A stretch of DNA of 64,000 nt from Arthrobacter sp. MN05-02. GTDB lineage: Bacteria > Actinomycetota > Actinomycetes > Actinomycetales > Micrococcaceae. The stretch covers positions 3,410,001 through 3,474,000 of the forward strand of contig AP018697.1 in assembly GCA_004001285.1 (NCBI GenBank), read 5' to 3'. The position numbers and the translations under genes were made by a program. This document shows, piece after piece, positions 16,508 through 26,175 of the stretch (positions within the stretch are counted from its first letter, which is position 1; the number at the start of each line of letters is the position of its first letter). The notes beneath the pieces were generated by a model, which saw nothing but the letters and a program-made list of their open reading frames with translations, had not been told where the DNA came from and did not search any database.

Positions 16508-17074
16508 CTAGAAGGGAGGCTCGGAGTCGGGGCCGTTGCCCCAGCCCTGCGAATTCCCGCCCGAGGGTGCACCCCAGGGGTCTTCCGCAGGCTGCTGGGC
16601 CTGCTGGCCCCAACCCCAGCCCGAACCGGAGTTCGAGCCACCGGAGTTGCCGCCGAAACCGCCACCGGAATTACCGCCGAAGCCGCCGCCGGAGTTGCCG
16701 CCGCCGGAGCGCTGGCTACGGGTGACCTTCGCGGACGCATAGCGCAGGGACGGACCGATCTCGTCCACCTCGAGTTCCATGACGGTGCGCTTTTCGCCTT
16801 CTTTGGTGTCGTACGAACGTGACTTGAGCCGACCCTGGGCAACCACGCGGGTTCCCTTGGTCAGGGTCTCGGCGACGTTCTCCGCAGCTTCACGCCATAC
16901 CGATGCGCGGAGGAACAGCGTTTCGCCGTCCTTCCAGTCATTGGTCTGGCGATCGAACGTGCGAGGAGTGGACGCGATGGTGAAATTGGCGACCGCCGAT
17001 CCCGACGGTGTGAACCGGAGCTCGGGATCATTGGTGAGGTTGCCGATCACCGTGATGACTGTTTCGCCTGCCAT
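16508..17074 (-). CDS. ssb: Single-stranded DNA-binding protein
   Basis: A 188-residue protein: an OB-fold at residues 1 to about 115 ([32 protein letters not shown]), then a Gly/Asn/Ser-rich disordered tail with [12 protein letters not shown] repeats, ending in the acidic-hydrophobic tip DSEPPF that recruits partner proteins. It coats single-stranded DNA in replication and repair. The place between rpsF and rpsR is the usual one. Confidence 0.97.
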   Translation of the reverse strand: MAGETVITVIGNLTNDPELRFTPSGSAVANFTIASTPRTFDRQTNDWKDGETLFLRASVWREAAENVAETLTKGTRVVAQGRLKSRSYDTKEGEKRTVMELEVDEIGPSLRYASAKVTRSQRSGGGNSGGGFGGNSGGGFGGNSGGSNSGSGWGWGQQAQQPAEDPWGAPSGGNSQGWGNGPDSEPPF

Positions 17075-17134
17075 GGTGCCTCCTTGAGTTCCTACCCGCC
17101 GGAGCGGGATGGATGGGTGAGGGATCTGCCGGAA

Positions 17135-17440
17135 TTACTCGGCGGAAACCTTCTGCTCCTCGGGGCGGATGATCTTGGTGCGCATGATCGTCTCGTTGAG
17201 GCTCAGCTGGCGGTCGAGCTCGGAAGCCACGGCCGGGGTAGCGGTGAAGTTGACGACGGCGTAGATGCCCTCGGTCTTCTTCTGGATCTCGTACGCGAGG
17301 CGCCGGCGTCCCCAGATATCCACCTTGTCCACGGTGCCGCCGCCGTTGCGGACGACATTCAGGAACTTCTCGAGTGTTGGGTCGATGGAGCGTTCCTCGA
17401 CGTCGGGGTCGATGATTACCATCAATTCATATGCACGCAT
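17135..17440 (-). CDS. rpsF: 30S ribosomal protein S6
   Basis: A 101-residue protein beginning [16 protein letters not shown], with [19 protein letters not shown], both typical of S6. S6 binds 16S rRNA together with S18. The ATG at 17440 has GAGGAGG upstream; a longer open frame upstream is not S6-like. It is first in the rpsF-ssb-rpsR-rplI operon, with its promoter expected within the 159 bases before it. Confidence 0.98.
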   Translation of the reverse strand: MRAYELMVIIDPDVEERSIDPTLEKFLNVVRNGGGTVDKVDIWGRRRLAYEIQKKTEGIYAVVNFTATPAVASELDRQLSLNETIMRTKIIRPEEQKVSAE

Positions 17441-17599
17441 GTGTGAACCCACCTCCTCTGGGCTGAACGGTCGCGGTCTTTCCGCAACAGGAGGTTCTTT
17501 AGCGTTGATCCGGCCGCCGTCAGCGGTACTTACCGCGGACCGGCTGTGGCACGGACGTATCAATGTTACCGGACGATTCTCCGCGGACGAACACGAGCC

Positions 17600-18877
17600 T
17601 TACAGGGCGCCGCGGAAGAAGGCCGTGGTGGCCTTCGCGAGGTGGCCGGGATCCTCGACGCCGCACAGTTCGCGCGCCGAGTGCATGGACAGCAGCGGCG
17701 TCCCGACGTCGACCGTACGGATACCGAGGCGTGTCGCCGTGAGGGGACCGATGGTGGAACCGCACGGCATGACGTTGTTGGAGACGAACTCCTGGTACGG
17801 CACACCGTTCGCCCGGCACAGTGCGGCCCAGTAGGCGGCACCCGGCGCATCCGTGGTGTACCGCTGGTTGGCGTTGATCTTGAGCAGCGGGCCCCGGTTG
17901 AGCACGGGCAGGTTCGCAGGATCGTGCCGCTCCGCGTAGTTGGGGTGCACGGCATGGCCGGCGTCGGCCGACACGCAGAACGATGACGCGAGGGCCCGCA
18001 GGCGTTCCTCGGCTCCGGCGCCCAGGCCGAGCGAGATGCGCAGGAGGACGTCCTCGAGGAAGGGACCGCTGGCACCCGAGCGGGACCCGCTGCCGACCTC
18101 CTCGTGATCGAAGGCCGCCAGGACCGCGATGGGCCCGTCCGCAGGCCCGCCCCTGGCATCGAGGAGCGCGGTGAGGCCTGCGTGCACGGACGAGAGGTTG
18201 TCGAGTCGTCCGGATGCGAGAAATTCTCCCTGCGCGCCGAAGACGCGGGGCTCCTGCGTGTCGGCGACGACGACGTCGAAGCCGCCGATGTCGTGCGGAT
18301 CGATGTCCGCCTGGGCGGCGAGCATGCCGAGCAGGTCGGCCTCCGCCGGGTCGCCGAGGCCCCACACCGGGTTCATGTGCCGCTGTTTGTCGAGCGCCAG
18401 GCCGTCGTTGACGGCTCGGTCCAGATGGATCGCGAGTTGTGGGAACCGCAGCAGCGGCCCGGTGGCCACCAGGTGCTCGCTGCCGTCGTGCAGCGTCAGA
18501 CGGCCCGCGAGCGCCAGTTCGCGGTCGAGCCACGAGTTCAGCAGCGGGCCCCCGTAGACCTCCACCCCGGCCTGCAGCCAGCCGTACCTACCCGTGGTGG
18601 GTTTCGGCTTGAGTTTGAACGACGGCGAATCCGTGTGGGCACCGAGGATGGAGAAGCCCGTCGTCGGGCCGGCAGCGCCGGGCACGTTCCAGGCGATCAG
18701 GGCACCGTCGCGGATCACGAAGTAACTGCCGGCACCGCCCTCCCAGGCGTCCTGCTCCACCAACTGCCGGAACCCGGCCGCAACGAGCCGCCGCGCGGCT
18801 TCCGCCACCGCATGGAAGCTCGACGGGGACGCTGCGACATAGGCGCTGAGATCGTGGATGTGCGCTGGGGTGCTCAT
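17600..18877 (-). CDS. apeB: M18-family aminopeptidase
   Basis: A 425-residue metallopeptidase of the aspartyl-aminopeptidase type, which removes N-terminal, often acidic, residues from peptides in the cytoplasm. Metal-site motifs are visible: LGAHTDSPSF, ASGRLDNLSS, FDHEEVGSGS and, near the end, LLSMHSARE. I chose the ATG at 18877 (MSTPAHIHD). An in-frame upstream start would add 16 residues, and neither has a strong ribosome binding site. It stands alone between the rpsF operon and a two-component system. Confidence 0.93.
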   Translation of the reverse strand: MSTPAHIHDLSAYVAASPSSFHAVAEAARRLVAAGFRQLVEQDAWEGGAGSYFVIRDGALIAWNVPGAAGPTTGFSILGAHTDSPSFKLKPKPTTGRYGWLQAGVEVYGGPLLNSWLDRELALAGRLTLHDGSEHLVATGPLLRFPQLAIHLDRAVNDGLALDKQRHMNPVWGLGDPAEADLLGMLAAQADIDPHDIGGFDVVVADTQEPRVFGAQGEFLASGRLDNLSSVHAGLTALLDARGGPADGPIAVLAAFDHEEVGSGSRSGASGPFLEDVLLRISLGLGAGAEERLRALASSFCVSADAGHAVHPNYAERHDPANLPVLNRGPLLKINANQRYTTDAPGAAYWAALCRANGVPYQEFVSNNVMPCGSTIGPLTATRLGIRTVDVGTPLLSMHSARELCGVEDPGHLAKATTAFFRGAL

Positions 18878-18970
18878 TCCCCGATTCAACCAGATGTCCG
18901 TGCCCGGTACGGGGTACGCGTTCACCCGCTGGGGCCCGGGGCACTCACCTGTCCCGCGTGATCACCCTGA

Positions 18971-19681
18971 TCAATGCGATCCCGCCGGCCCCGGCACCAC
19001 GATCCCGTTCTCGTACGCGTACACCACGGCCTGGACGCGGTCCCGCAGGTCCAGCTTGGTGAGGATCCGCCGGACATGCGTCTTGATGGTGGCCTCGGAC
19101 AGGAAGAACCGGGCCGCGAGCTCGGCGTTGGACAGTCCCCCGGCAATCGCCTCGAGCACCTCGCGCTCCCGTGGCGTCAGCTCGGTCAACCGCCGGTCCG
19201 GCACCCTGGTGGCCGTCTGCGCCGGCGGCAGCGACCGGACGTAGGTCTCCAGCAGCCGTTGCGTGACGCGGGGGGCGACGACGGCGTCACCGCTGGCGAC
19301 CACCCGCACGGCGTGCACCAGGTCCTCGGGCGCCACGTCCTTCAGCAGGAACGCCGAGGCTCCGGCCTGCAGGCCCGCGAATGCGTACTCGTCCAGGTCG
19401 AACGTGGTCAGGATGATGATGCGTGAACGGGACCCTGACGCCGTGATCTGCCGGGTGGCCTCGATGCCGTCACCCTGCGGCATCCGCACATCCATCAGCA
19501 CGACGTCCGGCATCAGCTCCGCGGCGAGACCGACCGCCTCCGCGCCCGTGGACGCCTCCCCCGCGATCTCGAGGTCCGGCTCGCCCTCGAGGATCAGCCG
19601 GAAACCCATCCTCAGCAGTGGCTGGTCGTCAGCGAGCAGAACCCTGATGGGCGTGCCCGGCGTGCTGTGCTGCGTAGTCAT
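18971..19681 (-). CDS. LuxR/NarL-type response regulator
   Basis: A 236-residue regulator. The receiver domain starts IRVLLADDQPLLRMG and has the phosphoryl-accepting Asp in VVLMDVRMPQGDG. The C-terminal LuxR HTH reads LTPREREVLEAIAGGLSNAE. The ATG is behind GGGGGAAAAAG and lies 53 bases inside the end of the sensor kinase gene, so the pair is coupled. Together with the ABC transporter genes just upstream it forms a kinase-regulator-transporter unit of the kind that responds to membrane-active compounds (inference). Confidence 0.93.
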   Translation of the reverse strand: MTTQHSTPGTPIRVLLADDQPLLRMGFRLILEGEPDLEIAGEASTGAEAVGLAAELMPDVVLMDVRMPQGDGIEATRQITASGSRSRIIILTTFDLDEYAFAGLQAGASAFLLKDVAPEDLVHAVRVVASGDAVVAPRVTQRLLETYVRSLPPAQTATRVPDRRLTELTPREREVLEAIAGGLSNAELAARFFLSEATIKTHVRRILTKLDLRDRVQAVVYAYENGIVVPGPAGSH

Positions 19682-20951
19682 CTTTCTTTTTCCCCCGGTG
19701 GTTCCCGGCCCCGCCATCGGCGTGGGGGACTGTCAGTCGTGCTTCGACGAGCCAGCCACCCGACGGGCGGCTGCCGCATTCGATCGAGCCGGCATAGATC
19801 GCAGCGCGCTCCCGCATGCCCGCGATGCCCTGCCCGGACCCGAGGGAGACGACCGGCCCCATGGCGCCACGCCCGTCGTCTGCTACGCGCAGATGGACCG
19901 CATCACCCGTCCTCGCGATCGAGACGTCCACCAGCGTAACGCCCTTGCCGTAGCGCAGGACGTTGGTCAACGACTCCTGCAGGATCCGGTACACCGTCAG
20001 CTGGAATGCGGGATCGTCGGGCAGCCGAGGACCGCTGGTCGTCACCCGGAGGGGCAGCCCCGCCGCGCGGAACCCGTCGAGCAGTTGCGCCAGGGAGCTC
20101 GACGCGGGAAGCGGCTCGAGCGATCCGCTCGCGGCCTCGGCGCGGAGCACTCCGAGGACGCGCCGCATGTCGGCGATGGCGGTCCGGCCGGTGCCCGAGA
20201 GTTCCCGGAGCACGGAGACGGCGCGGTCCGGGTCGCGCTTCATGACGACGGCGGCGCCGTCGGACAGCGCCACCATCACGGTGAGGAAGTGGGCGACGAC
20301 GTCGTGCATCTCCCGCGCGATCCTGTTCCGTTCCCCTGCGGAGGCCAGTTCGGCGTTGCGGGCGGCCCACTCGCGCAGTTCGCTCTCGTGCTCGCGGTCG
20401 CGCCGAACCGTGACGCCCACCCCGACGGCGATCGCCAGGAACATCACCACGAATCCGCTGAGCAGCCAGATGATGCCGGGAGCCTCGGCGAAAATCGACG
20501 CGGGGATGAGGAACAGGGCACCGACCGAGAAGACCGTCGCGCAACACGCCGCCACCAGCGCCTTCCGGAGCGGATACGTCGCCGCGACGGTGTACAGCGC
20601 GAACATCGTGGCGATCCCGCTGCTGCCCTGGCCTTCGGTGAGCATGCTGACGGGGACATCGAGTACCGAGACGAACGCGAGGACGAGGATCGGACGGTCG
20701 CGGCGGAACGCCAGCGCGCCCGCGGCGAGGACCACGCCGGGGAGGGCGAACCAGTTGCCCTCGCTGAAGATCAGCAACAGTGCCGTGGGGAACGCGAGGA
20801 AGAGGAACACCACGATGACGACGGCGTCCATGGCCCGCGGGTGCCTGCGGAAGAACCGTCGGAGGGGGCCGAGCCGACGGGCGTTGAGCTCGGTGAAGGA
20901 GACCGCGGCCGTTCGTTCCGCGGTCTCCTTCACCAAGGGTCTGTCACTCAT
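19629..20951 (-). CDS. NarL-type sensor histidine kinase (HisKA_3)
   Basis: A 440-residue kinase with five or so membrane segments at residues about 40-185 and no large outer domain. The phospho-acceptor His lies in NRIAREMHDVVAH, the N-box in ESLTNVLRYG and the G-box in GQGIAGMRERAAIY. With almost no extracellular loop it may sense within the membrane or through the neighbouring transporter. It starts 59 bases after the ABC permease stop, so ATPase, permease, kinase and regulator are probably one transcript. Confidence 0.93.
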   Translation of the reverse strand: MSDRPLVKETAERTAAVSFTELNARRLGPLRRFFRRHPRAMDAVVIVVFLFLAFPTALLLIFSEGNWFALPGVVLAAGALAFRRDRPILVLAFVSVLDVPVSMLTEGQGSSGIATMFALYTVAATYPLRKALVAACCATVFSVGALFLIPASIFAEAPGIIWLLSGFVVMFLAIAVGVGVTVRRDREHESELREWAARNAELASAGERNRIAREMHDVVAHFLTVMVALSDGAAVVMKRDPDRAVSVLRELSGTGRTAIADMRRVLGVLRAEAASGSLEPLPASSSLAQLLDGFRAAGLPLRVTTSGPRLPDDPAFQLTVYRILQESLTNVLRYGKGVTLVDVSIARTGDAVHLRVADDGRGAMGPVVSLGSGQGIAGMRERAAIYAGSIECGSRPSGGWLVEARLTVPHADGGAGNHRGKKKDDYAAQHAGHAHQGSAR

Positions 20952-21010
20952 GACGCCGGCTCATGAGGGGTCACGGTTGGGTCGTGATCGGGCTCGCCGG
21001 GCAGGCCCTG

Positions 21011-21898
21011 CTAGACATCGCGCTTCTTGGCGACGACCAGGGCGACGACGAGGAGCACGAGGGCCCAGGCCCCCAGGACGAGCCCGCCCTCCCACTGCGT
21101 CAGCGCACCGTCCTGCGTGGTGATCGCGACCAACTGGTTCCCCGCGTCCGCGGGCAGGAAACGTGCTGCATCGGGGATCCAGTCGGCGAGGCCGGAGATG
21201 AGCTGGACGATGATCGGCAGGACGAAGAAGATGCCCACAGCGGTTACCACCCCACCCGCCGTGTTGCGGAGCAGGATGCCGATCGACATGGAGATGATCG
21301 CCACGAGCGCCAGGAAGGTGCCCGTGTTGATGATGCTCGCCAGGACACCGTCGTCGCCGATGGCGAAGTCCAGACCCTCGCTCCGGAGAATGGGCTGGGC
21401 GATGAGGTAGGACAGCAGGGCGCTGCCGCATCCGATGACGAAAGCGACCACGGCGATGATGACCGTCTTGGCCAGCAGGGCCGGGATCCGCTTGGGAACG
21501 GCCACCATGGTGGACCGGATCATGCCCGTGGTCCACTCCGAGGCGATCAGGACCACCGCGAGTGATGCGATCAGCAACTGCCCGAACACCACGCCTGATG
21601 CGGGCACGGTGAGCGCCTCGAAGGCTGCGCTCCCCGGGCCTTCGGTCGGCGCCTGGAACTCTGCCGGGACGCTCGCATCGTTCACGGACTGCGCCATGAT
21701 CGTCAGTGACCAGGCGAACAGTGCCGCGAGGCCCACCATCACGACCACCGTGCTCGCGATCAGGATGACGGTCGAGGGGACGGTGGTCACCTTGATCCAC
21801 TCGGACTTCAGGACCCGGCCGAAGTTGACGCCCGGTCCGGGGTCGCGCTGCGGCCGGGGCCGCTGCTGGGCGGGGGCCGTCGGGGTTGACGTTGCCAT
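21011..21898 (-). CDS. ABC-2 type transporter permease
   Basis: A 295-residue membrane protein with six hydrophobic segments, a cytoplasmic start rich in Pro/Gln/Arg, and the conserved IASEWTTGMIRSTMVAVP region of ABC-2 permeases of the bacitracin-resistance type. It starts two bases after the ATPase stop and would form the membrane part of that exporter. The sensor kinase gene follows. Substrate unknown; antimicrobial peptide or lipid-II-binding drug export is a guess from the two-component partner. Confidence 0.88.
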   Translation of the reverse strand: MATSTPTAPAQQRPRPQRDPGPGVNFGRVLKSEWIKVTTVPSTVILIASTVVVMVGLAALFAWSLTIMAQSVNDASVPAEFQAPTEGPGSAAFEALTVPASGVVFGQLLIASLAVVLIASEWTTGMIRSTMVAVPKRIPALLAKTVIIAVVAFVIGCGSALLSYLIAQPILRSEGLDFAIGDDGVLASIINTGTFLALVAIISMSIGILLRNTAGGVVTAVGIFFVLPIIVQLISGLADWIPDAARFLPADAGNQLVAITTQDGALTQWEGGLVLGAWALVLLVVALVVAKKRDV

Positions 21899-21900
21899 GG

Positions 21901-22848
21901 TCAGCGTCCTTCCACTGGTGCCGTGGCCTGGTCGGCGGTCGGCAGGTCGTGCGAGTGGTACTCGACTTCGGTCTGGGTGAGTTGCATGTAGGCGTCCTCG
22001 AGGGAGACCTGGAGGGGCGTCAACTCGTATACGAGGACGCGCTCGCGCAGTGCGACCTCGGCGATGCGGCGGGCGTCCACACCCGTGATCTCGATGAGTT
22101 CGGGCTCGAGGACCTGCGAGCTGACACCCTCGCCCGCGAGGCTGCCGAGGAGGTCCTGCGGCCGGTCGGCCCGCACGCGCACGCGGGCCCTGCCCTGTCC
22201 GTCGATGATCGACTGGATGGGGGCGTCGGCGATGATGCGGCCGCGCCCGATGACGATGAGGTGATCTGCCGTGAGCGCCATCTCCGACATGAGGTGCGAG
22301 GACAGGAAGACGGTGCGGCCCTCGGAGGCGAGGCCCTTGGCGAGGTGGCGGACCCACTGCACGCCCTCGGGATCGAGGCCGTTGACGGGCTCGTCGAGGA
22401 TCACGGTGTGGGGGTCGCCGAGGAGCGCTGCGGCGATGCCGAGGCGCTGGCCCATCCCGAGGGAGAACCCGCCGACCCGCTTCTTCGCCACGGGACCGAG
22501 TCCGGTCAGTTCGATGACCTCCTTGACCCGGCTGTCAGGGATGCCGTGCGTGGCTGCCATGGCTCGGAGGTGGTTGTACGCGGAGCGCTTCGTGTGGACG
22601 GCCTTGGCGTCCAGGAGGGCACCGACCTCACGGAGTGGGGCGCGGTGCTGGGCGTAGGGGCGGCCGTTGACCGTCACTCGTCCCGCTGTCGGGTTGTCGA
22701 GGCCGACGATCATCCGCATGGTGGTCGATTTCCCGGCGCCGTTGGGTCCGAGGAATCCCGTCACCTTGCCCGGCTGCACGGTGAAGGAGACAGCGTCGAC
22801 GGCGTTCTTGGCGCCGTACCGCTTCGAAAGGGCCTGTGCCTCGATCAT
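21901..22848 (-). CDS. ABC transporter ATP-binding protein
   Basis: A 315-residue ATPase: Walker A GPNGAGKST, signature FSLGMGQRLGIAAALLG, Walker B TVILDEPVNGLDPEG, and a family-specific C-terminal domain of about 90 residues. The ATG at 22848 has GAAGGACG upstream. The signature is LGMGQ rather than LSGGQ, a normal variant in this bacitracin-type family. It is first in the operon with the permease, kinase and regulator. Confidence 0.92.
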   Translation of the reverse strand: MIEAQALSKRYGAKNAVDAVSFTVQPGKVTGFLGPNGAGKSTTMRMIVGLDNPTAGRVTVNGRPYAQHRAPLREVGALLDAKAVHTKRSAYNHLRAMAATHGIPDSRVKEVIELTGLGPVAKKRVGGFSLGMGQRLGIAAALLGDPHTVILDEPVNGLDPEGVQWVRHLAKGLASEGRTVFLSSHLMSEMALTADHLIVIGRGRIIADAPIQSIIDGQGRARVRVRADRPQDLLGSLAGEGVSSQVLEPELIEITGVDARRIAEVALRERVLVYELTPLQVSLEDAYMQLTQTEVEYHSHDLPTADQATAPVEGR

Positions 22849-22959
22849 GGTGCGTCCTTCGGCTGTTGAGGAACATGGACTGGTCCGCAGCAGCGGTCCC
22901 GTCATCAACAGTAGGCCTGGGACCGGCGAGGGTCACCGGCCCCAGGGATGATCACCGGT

Positions 22960-22992
22960 CCGGGCGCCGTACCTCTTTCGGACGACGCCCGG
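22960..22992 (-). terminator. Hairpin after the DrrB-type permease gene
   Basis: Arms CCGGGCGCCGT and ACGACGCCCGG pair with one mismatch across an 11-base loop, directly beyond the stop. This separates the two ABC units. Confidence 0.6.
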
Positions 22993-22995
22993 GCT

Positions 22996-23874
22996 TCAGC
23001 GCGTGCTGATCGACGCGAACTTGCGGATGCACAGCGGTACGAAGACCACCAGCATCACGATGGTGCCGATCAGCACGGTCAGCACGGCGTTCTGCATGGG
23101 CCAGGCATCCGGTACGGGGACGGTCCCGGTGTTGCCGAACAGTTCACGCACCGCCTGCACGAGCGCGGACACGGGATTCCAGTTCGCGAAGGTCTCGAGC
23201 GCGCTGGGCAGGGTCTGCGACTGGACGAACGCGTTCGAGATGAACGTGAGCGGGAACAGGATCATGAACGAGGCGTTGTTGATCACTTCCGGGGATTTCA
23301 CCGACATCCCGAGAAGCGCCATGACCCAGCTGAAGGCATAGGAGAACAGCAGGAGCAGGCCCACGCCGGCCAGCGCCTCGGACGGCGACGTGTTGACCCG
23401 CCACCCCACCAGGAAGCCCGTGCCCATCATGATCACCACGGAGAGCGTGTTGAGCACGAGGTCGCTGTTGGTCCGCCCGATGAGGACGGCCGAGGTACTC
23501 ATGGGCAGGGTCCGGAAACGGTCGATGATCCCGTCCTTGAGGTCCTGTGCCATGGCCGAGCCGGAGAAGGTGGAGCCGAAGATGACCGTCTGCGCGAAGA
23601 TCCCCGCCATGAGGTACTGCGTGTAGTCGCTGCCCTCCACCTGGATGGAGCCGCCGTAGATCTGGCTGAACAGCAGCACGAACATGATGGGCTGCAGGAC
23701 GGCGAAGATCAGCATGTCCGGCGAGCGCTTGAGTTTGGTCAGGTTGCGCTTGGTCACGGTCCACCCGTCGGAGAACCACATCGCCAGGTCGGAGGGCTGG
23801 TCCGGAACGGTACCTCCCGGGAAGCGCGAGCGCTGGTTCTCGGGCTGGCGGCCCTCGGGTGCTAGGACGCTCAT
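22996..23874 (-). CDS. DrrB-family ABC-2 permease
   Basis: A 292-residue membrane protein with six hydrophobic segments and the DrrB hallmarks LQPIMFVLLFSQIYGG, DRFRTLPMS and the late NWNPVSALVQAVRELFG (conserved NPxxxxxxxxR). It partners the DrrA-like ATPase upstream, with a 4-base overlap. Such pairs export antibiotics such as daunorubicin or lipids; the actual cargo cannot be read from the sequence. Confidence 0.92.
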   Translation of the reverse strand: MSVLAPEGRQPENQRSRFPGGTVPDQPSDLAMWFSDGWTVTKRNLTKLKRSPDMLIFAVLQPIMFVLLFSQIYGGSIQVEGSDYTQYLMAGIFAQTVIFGSTFSGSAMAQDLKDGIIDRFRTLPMSTSAVLIGRTNSDLVLNTLSVVIMMGTGFLVGWRVNTSPSEALAGVGLLLLFSYAFSWVMALLGMSVKSPEVINNASFMILFPLTFISNAFVQSQTLPSALETFANWNPVSALVQAVRELFGNTGTVPVPDAWPMQNAVLTVLIGTIVMLVVFVPLCIRKFASISTR

Positions 23875-24860
23875 GCTGCCGGCTCCTTCTGCGTTGCTGC
23901 TTCGTCGTTGTCCTCGGCCCGCCGGCCCGTGAGCTTCAGGAAGACGTCGTCGAGGCTGGGACGCCGCATTCCGGCGTCGTGCAGTTCGATCCCGGCCTCA
24001 CCGAGCTCGGACAGGATGTACTGGAGGGCGCGCGGTCCCTCGTCGACGGCCACCTCGATGCTGCGGCCGTCATCGCCGATGACGGGGTGGCCGGAGCCGT
24101 AGCGCCCGAGGATCTCCCTCGCCGCACCCGCGTCGGTGGCGTCGACCAGCGAGACGACCACGCGGTGCCCTCCGATCTGGGCCTTCAACTGGTCTGCCGT
24201 GCCCTCGGCGATGGCCTTGCCGCCGTCGATCACCGCGATGTCATCCGAGAGCTGGTCCGCCTCCTCGAGGTACTGCGTGGTCAGCAGCAGCGTGGTGCCG
24301 TCCTTCACGAGGTCCTTGATGATGCCCCAGAGCGACAGGCGGCTCCTCGGGTCCAGCCCGGTGGTCGGCTCGTCGAGGAACAGGATCTTCGGATTGATGA
24401 CCAGCGCCCCGGCCAGGTCAATCCGGCGCCTCATGCCGCCGGAGAACCCCTTGACCGGGCGGTTGCCGGCCTCCGTCAACTCGAACTGATCGATGAGCTC
24501 CTGCGCCCGGCGCCTGGCCGTCACTGCACCGAGGTGGTAGAGCCTGCCCACCATCTCGAGATTCTCGAAACCGGTCAGGTTCTCGTCGACGGCCGAGTAC
24601 TGGCCGGAGACGCCGATGATGCGGCGTGCTGCCTTCGGGTCCTGCATGACGTCGATGCCGTCGATGTGGGCCGTGCCTGCCGTGGGCTGGATGAGGGTGG
24701 TGAGGATCTTGACCACAGTCGTCTTGCCTGCACCGTTAGGGCCCAGCAGGGCCTTGACTGTTCCTTGGGGAACGGAGAGATTCATGCCGTCGAGCGCGTG
24801 GACCGGGCCGCTCTTCGACGAATAGGTCTTCTTCAGACCTTCTGCTTCGATGATCGCCAT
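23871..24860 (-). CDS. DrrA-family ABC transporter ATP-binding protein
   Basis: A 329-residue ATPase with Walker A GPNGAGKTT, signature FSGGMRRRIDLAGALV, Walker B ILFLDEPTTGLDP and the DrrA-type C-terminal region PSLDDVFLKLTGR. It powers the DrrB-like permease behind it. No Shine-Dalgarno is visible, but TACCCT sits seven bases before the ATG, which would fit a leaderless mRNA (weak inference). The upstream neighbour is an MFS gene 33 bases away on the same strand. Confidence 0.93.
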   Translation of the reverse strand: MAIIEAEGLKKTYSSKSGPVHALDGMNLSVPQGTVKALLGPNGAGKTTVVKILTTLIQPTAGTAHIDGIDVMQDPKAARRIIGVSGQYSAVDENLTGFENLEMVGRLYHLGAVTARRRAQELIDQFELTEAGNRPVKGFSGGMRRRIDLAGALVINPKILFLDEPTTGLDPRSRLSLWGIIKDLVKDGTTLLLTTQYLEEADQLSDDIAVIDGGKAIAEGTADQLKAQIGGHRVVVSLVDATDAGAAREILGRYGSGHPVIGDDGRSIEVAVDEGPRALQYILSELGEAGIELHDAGMRRPSLDDVFLKLTGRRAEDNDEAATQKEPAA

Positions 24861-24893
24861 GCAGGAAAGGGTAGAGCCGGCGGCGCGACTCTC

Positions 24894-26114
24894 CTAGGGG
24901 CTTCGGTCAGAACCTGTCCGCAAGGGTTCCTCCGTCTCCGTCGAGCGCTCCCGGGCGGTGGGCGCGACGATGAAGGAGGCGAGGACCGCGATCCCGACGG
25001 CCAGGAGCGCTGTGCGGATGCCCACGACGTCGCCGAGGAAACCGAGGAGCGGCGGACCGGCGAGGAACGCCGTGTACCCGATGGTCGACACGACCGCGAC
25101 ACGGGCGGCCGCCCGCTCGGGTTCGTCCGCTGCCGCGGACATGCCCATCGGGAATCCGAGCGCGGCTCCCGCACCCCAGAGGACCGCCCCGACGGCGGCG
25201 AGCGGGACGTTCGGCGCGACGACGAAGAGCACGAGCCCGACGAGGGAGGAACCGAGGCTGGCCTGCAGCACCCGCACGCGGCCGAAGCGGTCGATGAGGC
25301 CGCCGCCCACGAAGCGGAGCGCCGTCATCGCGGCGACGAAGACGGCGAACATGATGGCGCCGGTGCTCTCCGTGGTTCCCAAACCGTCGACACTGGCCTT
25401 CGCGACCCAGTCGTTCGCAGCTCCCTCGGTCAGGGCGGCACCGAGCACGACGAGTCCGATCAGCAGGGTGCGTGCCTCGCCCCATGCTCCGAGACCCTTG
25501 CCCCGACCGTCCGTCGCCTCGTCCCGCCCGTCGACCGGCTGCCCGGCCACCTCCGGCAGGAAACGGCGGGGCATCCAGAGCGAGACGGCGAGGCTGAGGA
25601 CGGCGACGGCGACGAGGTGCACCGACAGGTCCACGTCCAGGGCCGAGAGTCCTGCCCCGACCAGCGCCCCCACGAACGCTCCCCCGCTGAAGGCGGCGTG
25701 GAAGCGCGGCATGATGGTCCGCCCGACCCGGCGCTCGACATCGGCTCCCTCGATGTTCTGCCCCACGTCCCACAGGGCCACCCCGCTGCCGAAGAGGAAC
25801 AGCCCGACGGCGACGACGGGCACCGACACCGCGGCGAGGCCGAGTGCGACGGCGACGGCGCCCAGTGCCGCGGCGGTCCCGCCCAGGCGGACGGTGTTGG
25901 CCGTGCCGAAGCGGGCGGCGACGACTCCTGCCAGGGGAAGCGACAGCACCGACCCGATGGCGCCCACGAGGAGGAGGGTCCCCATCTGGCCGGAACCGAG
26001 GCCCAGCGTGCCAGACGCCGAAGGGATGCGGGCCGCCCAACTGGCGAAGACGAGACCGTTGAGTCCGAAGATGGCGTAGGAGGCGAACATGGCTGAGCGG
26101 ACGGCGGGATTCAC
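24894..26114 (-). CDS. Major facilitator superfamily transporter
   Basis: A 406-residue protein with twelve hydrophobic segments, FGLNGLVFASWAARIPS at the start and a repeat of the MFS fold in the second half. It resembles the uncharacterised actinobacterial MFS group related to YbjJ-like and fucose-permease-like proteins. I chose the GTG at 26114. A TTG at 26150 and an ATG at 26090 are also possible and none has a good ribosome binding site. Substrate unknown. Its stop is 33 bases from the DrrA start, so it may lead that operon. Confidence 0.82.
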   Translation of the reverse strand: MNPAVRSAMFASYAIFGLNGLVFASWAARIPSASGTLGLGSGQMGTLLLVGAIGSVLSLPLAGVVAARFGTANTVRLGGTAAALGAVAVALGLAAVSVPVVAVGLFLFGSGVALWDVGQNIEGADVERRVGRTIMPRFHAAFSGGAFVGALVGAGLSALDVDLSVHLVAVAVLSLAVSLWMPRRFLPEVAGQPVDGRDEATDGRGKGLGAWGEARTLLIGLVVLGAALTEGAANDWVAKASVDGLGTTESTGAIMFAVFVAAMTALRFVGGGLIDRFGRVRVLQASLGSSLVGLVLFVVAPNVPLAAVGAVLWGAGAALGFPMGMSAAADEPERAAARVAVVSTIGYTAFLAGPPLLGFLGDVVGIRTALLAVGIAVLASFIVAPTARERSTETEEPLRTGSDRSP

Positions 26115-26175
26115 CCTGCAACCGTAGGCGGACGGCGACGGAAGCCACAAACGCTGCTCCCCGGACTCCGCTGCA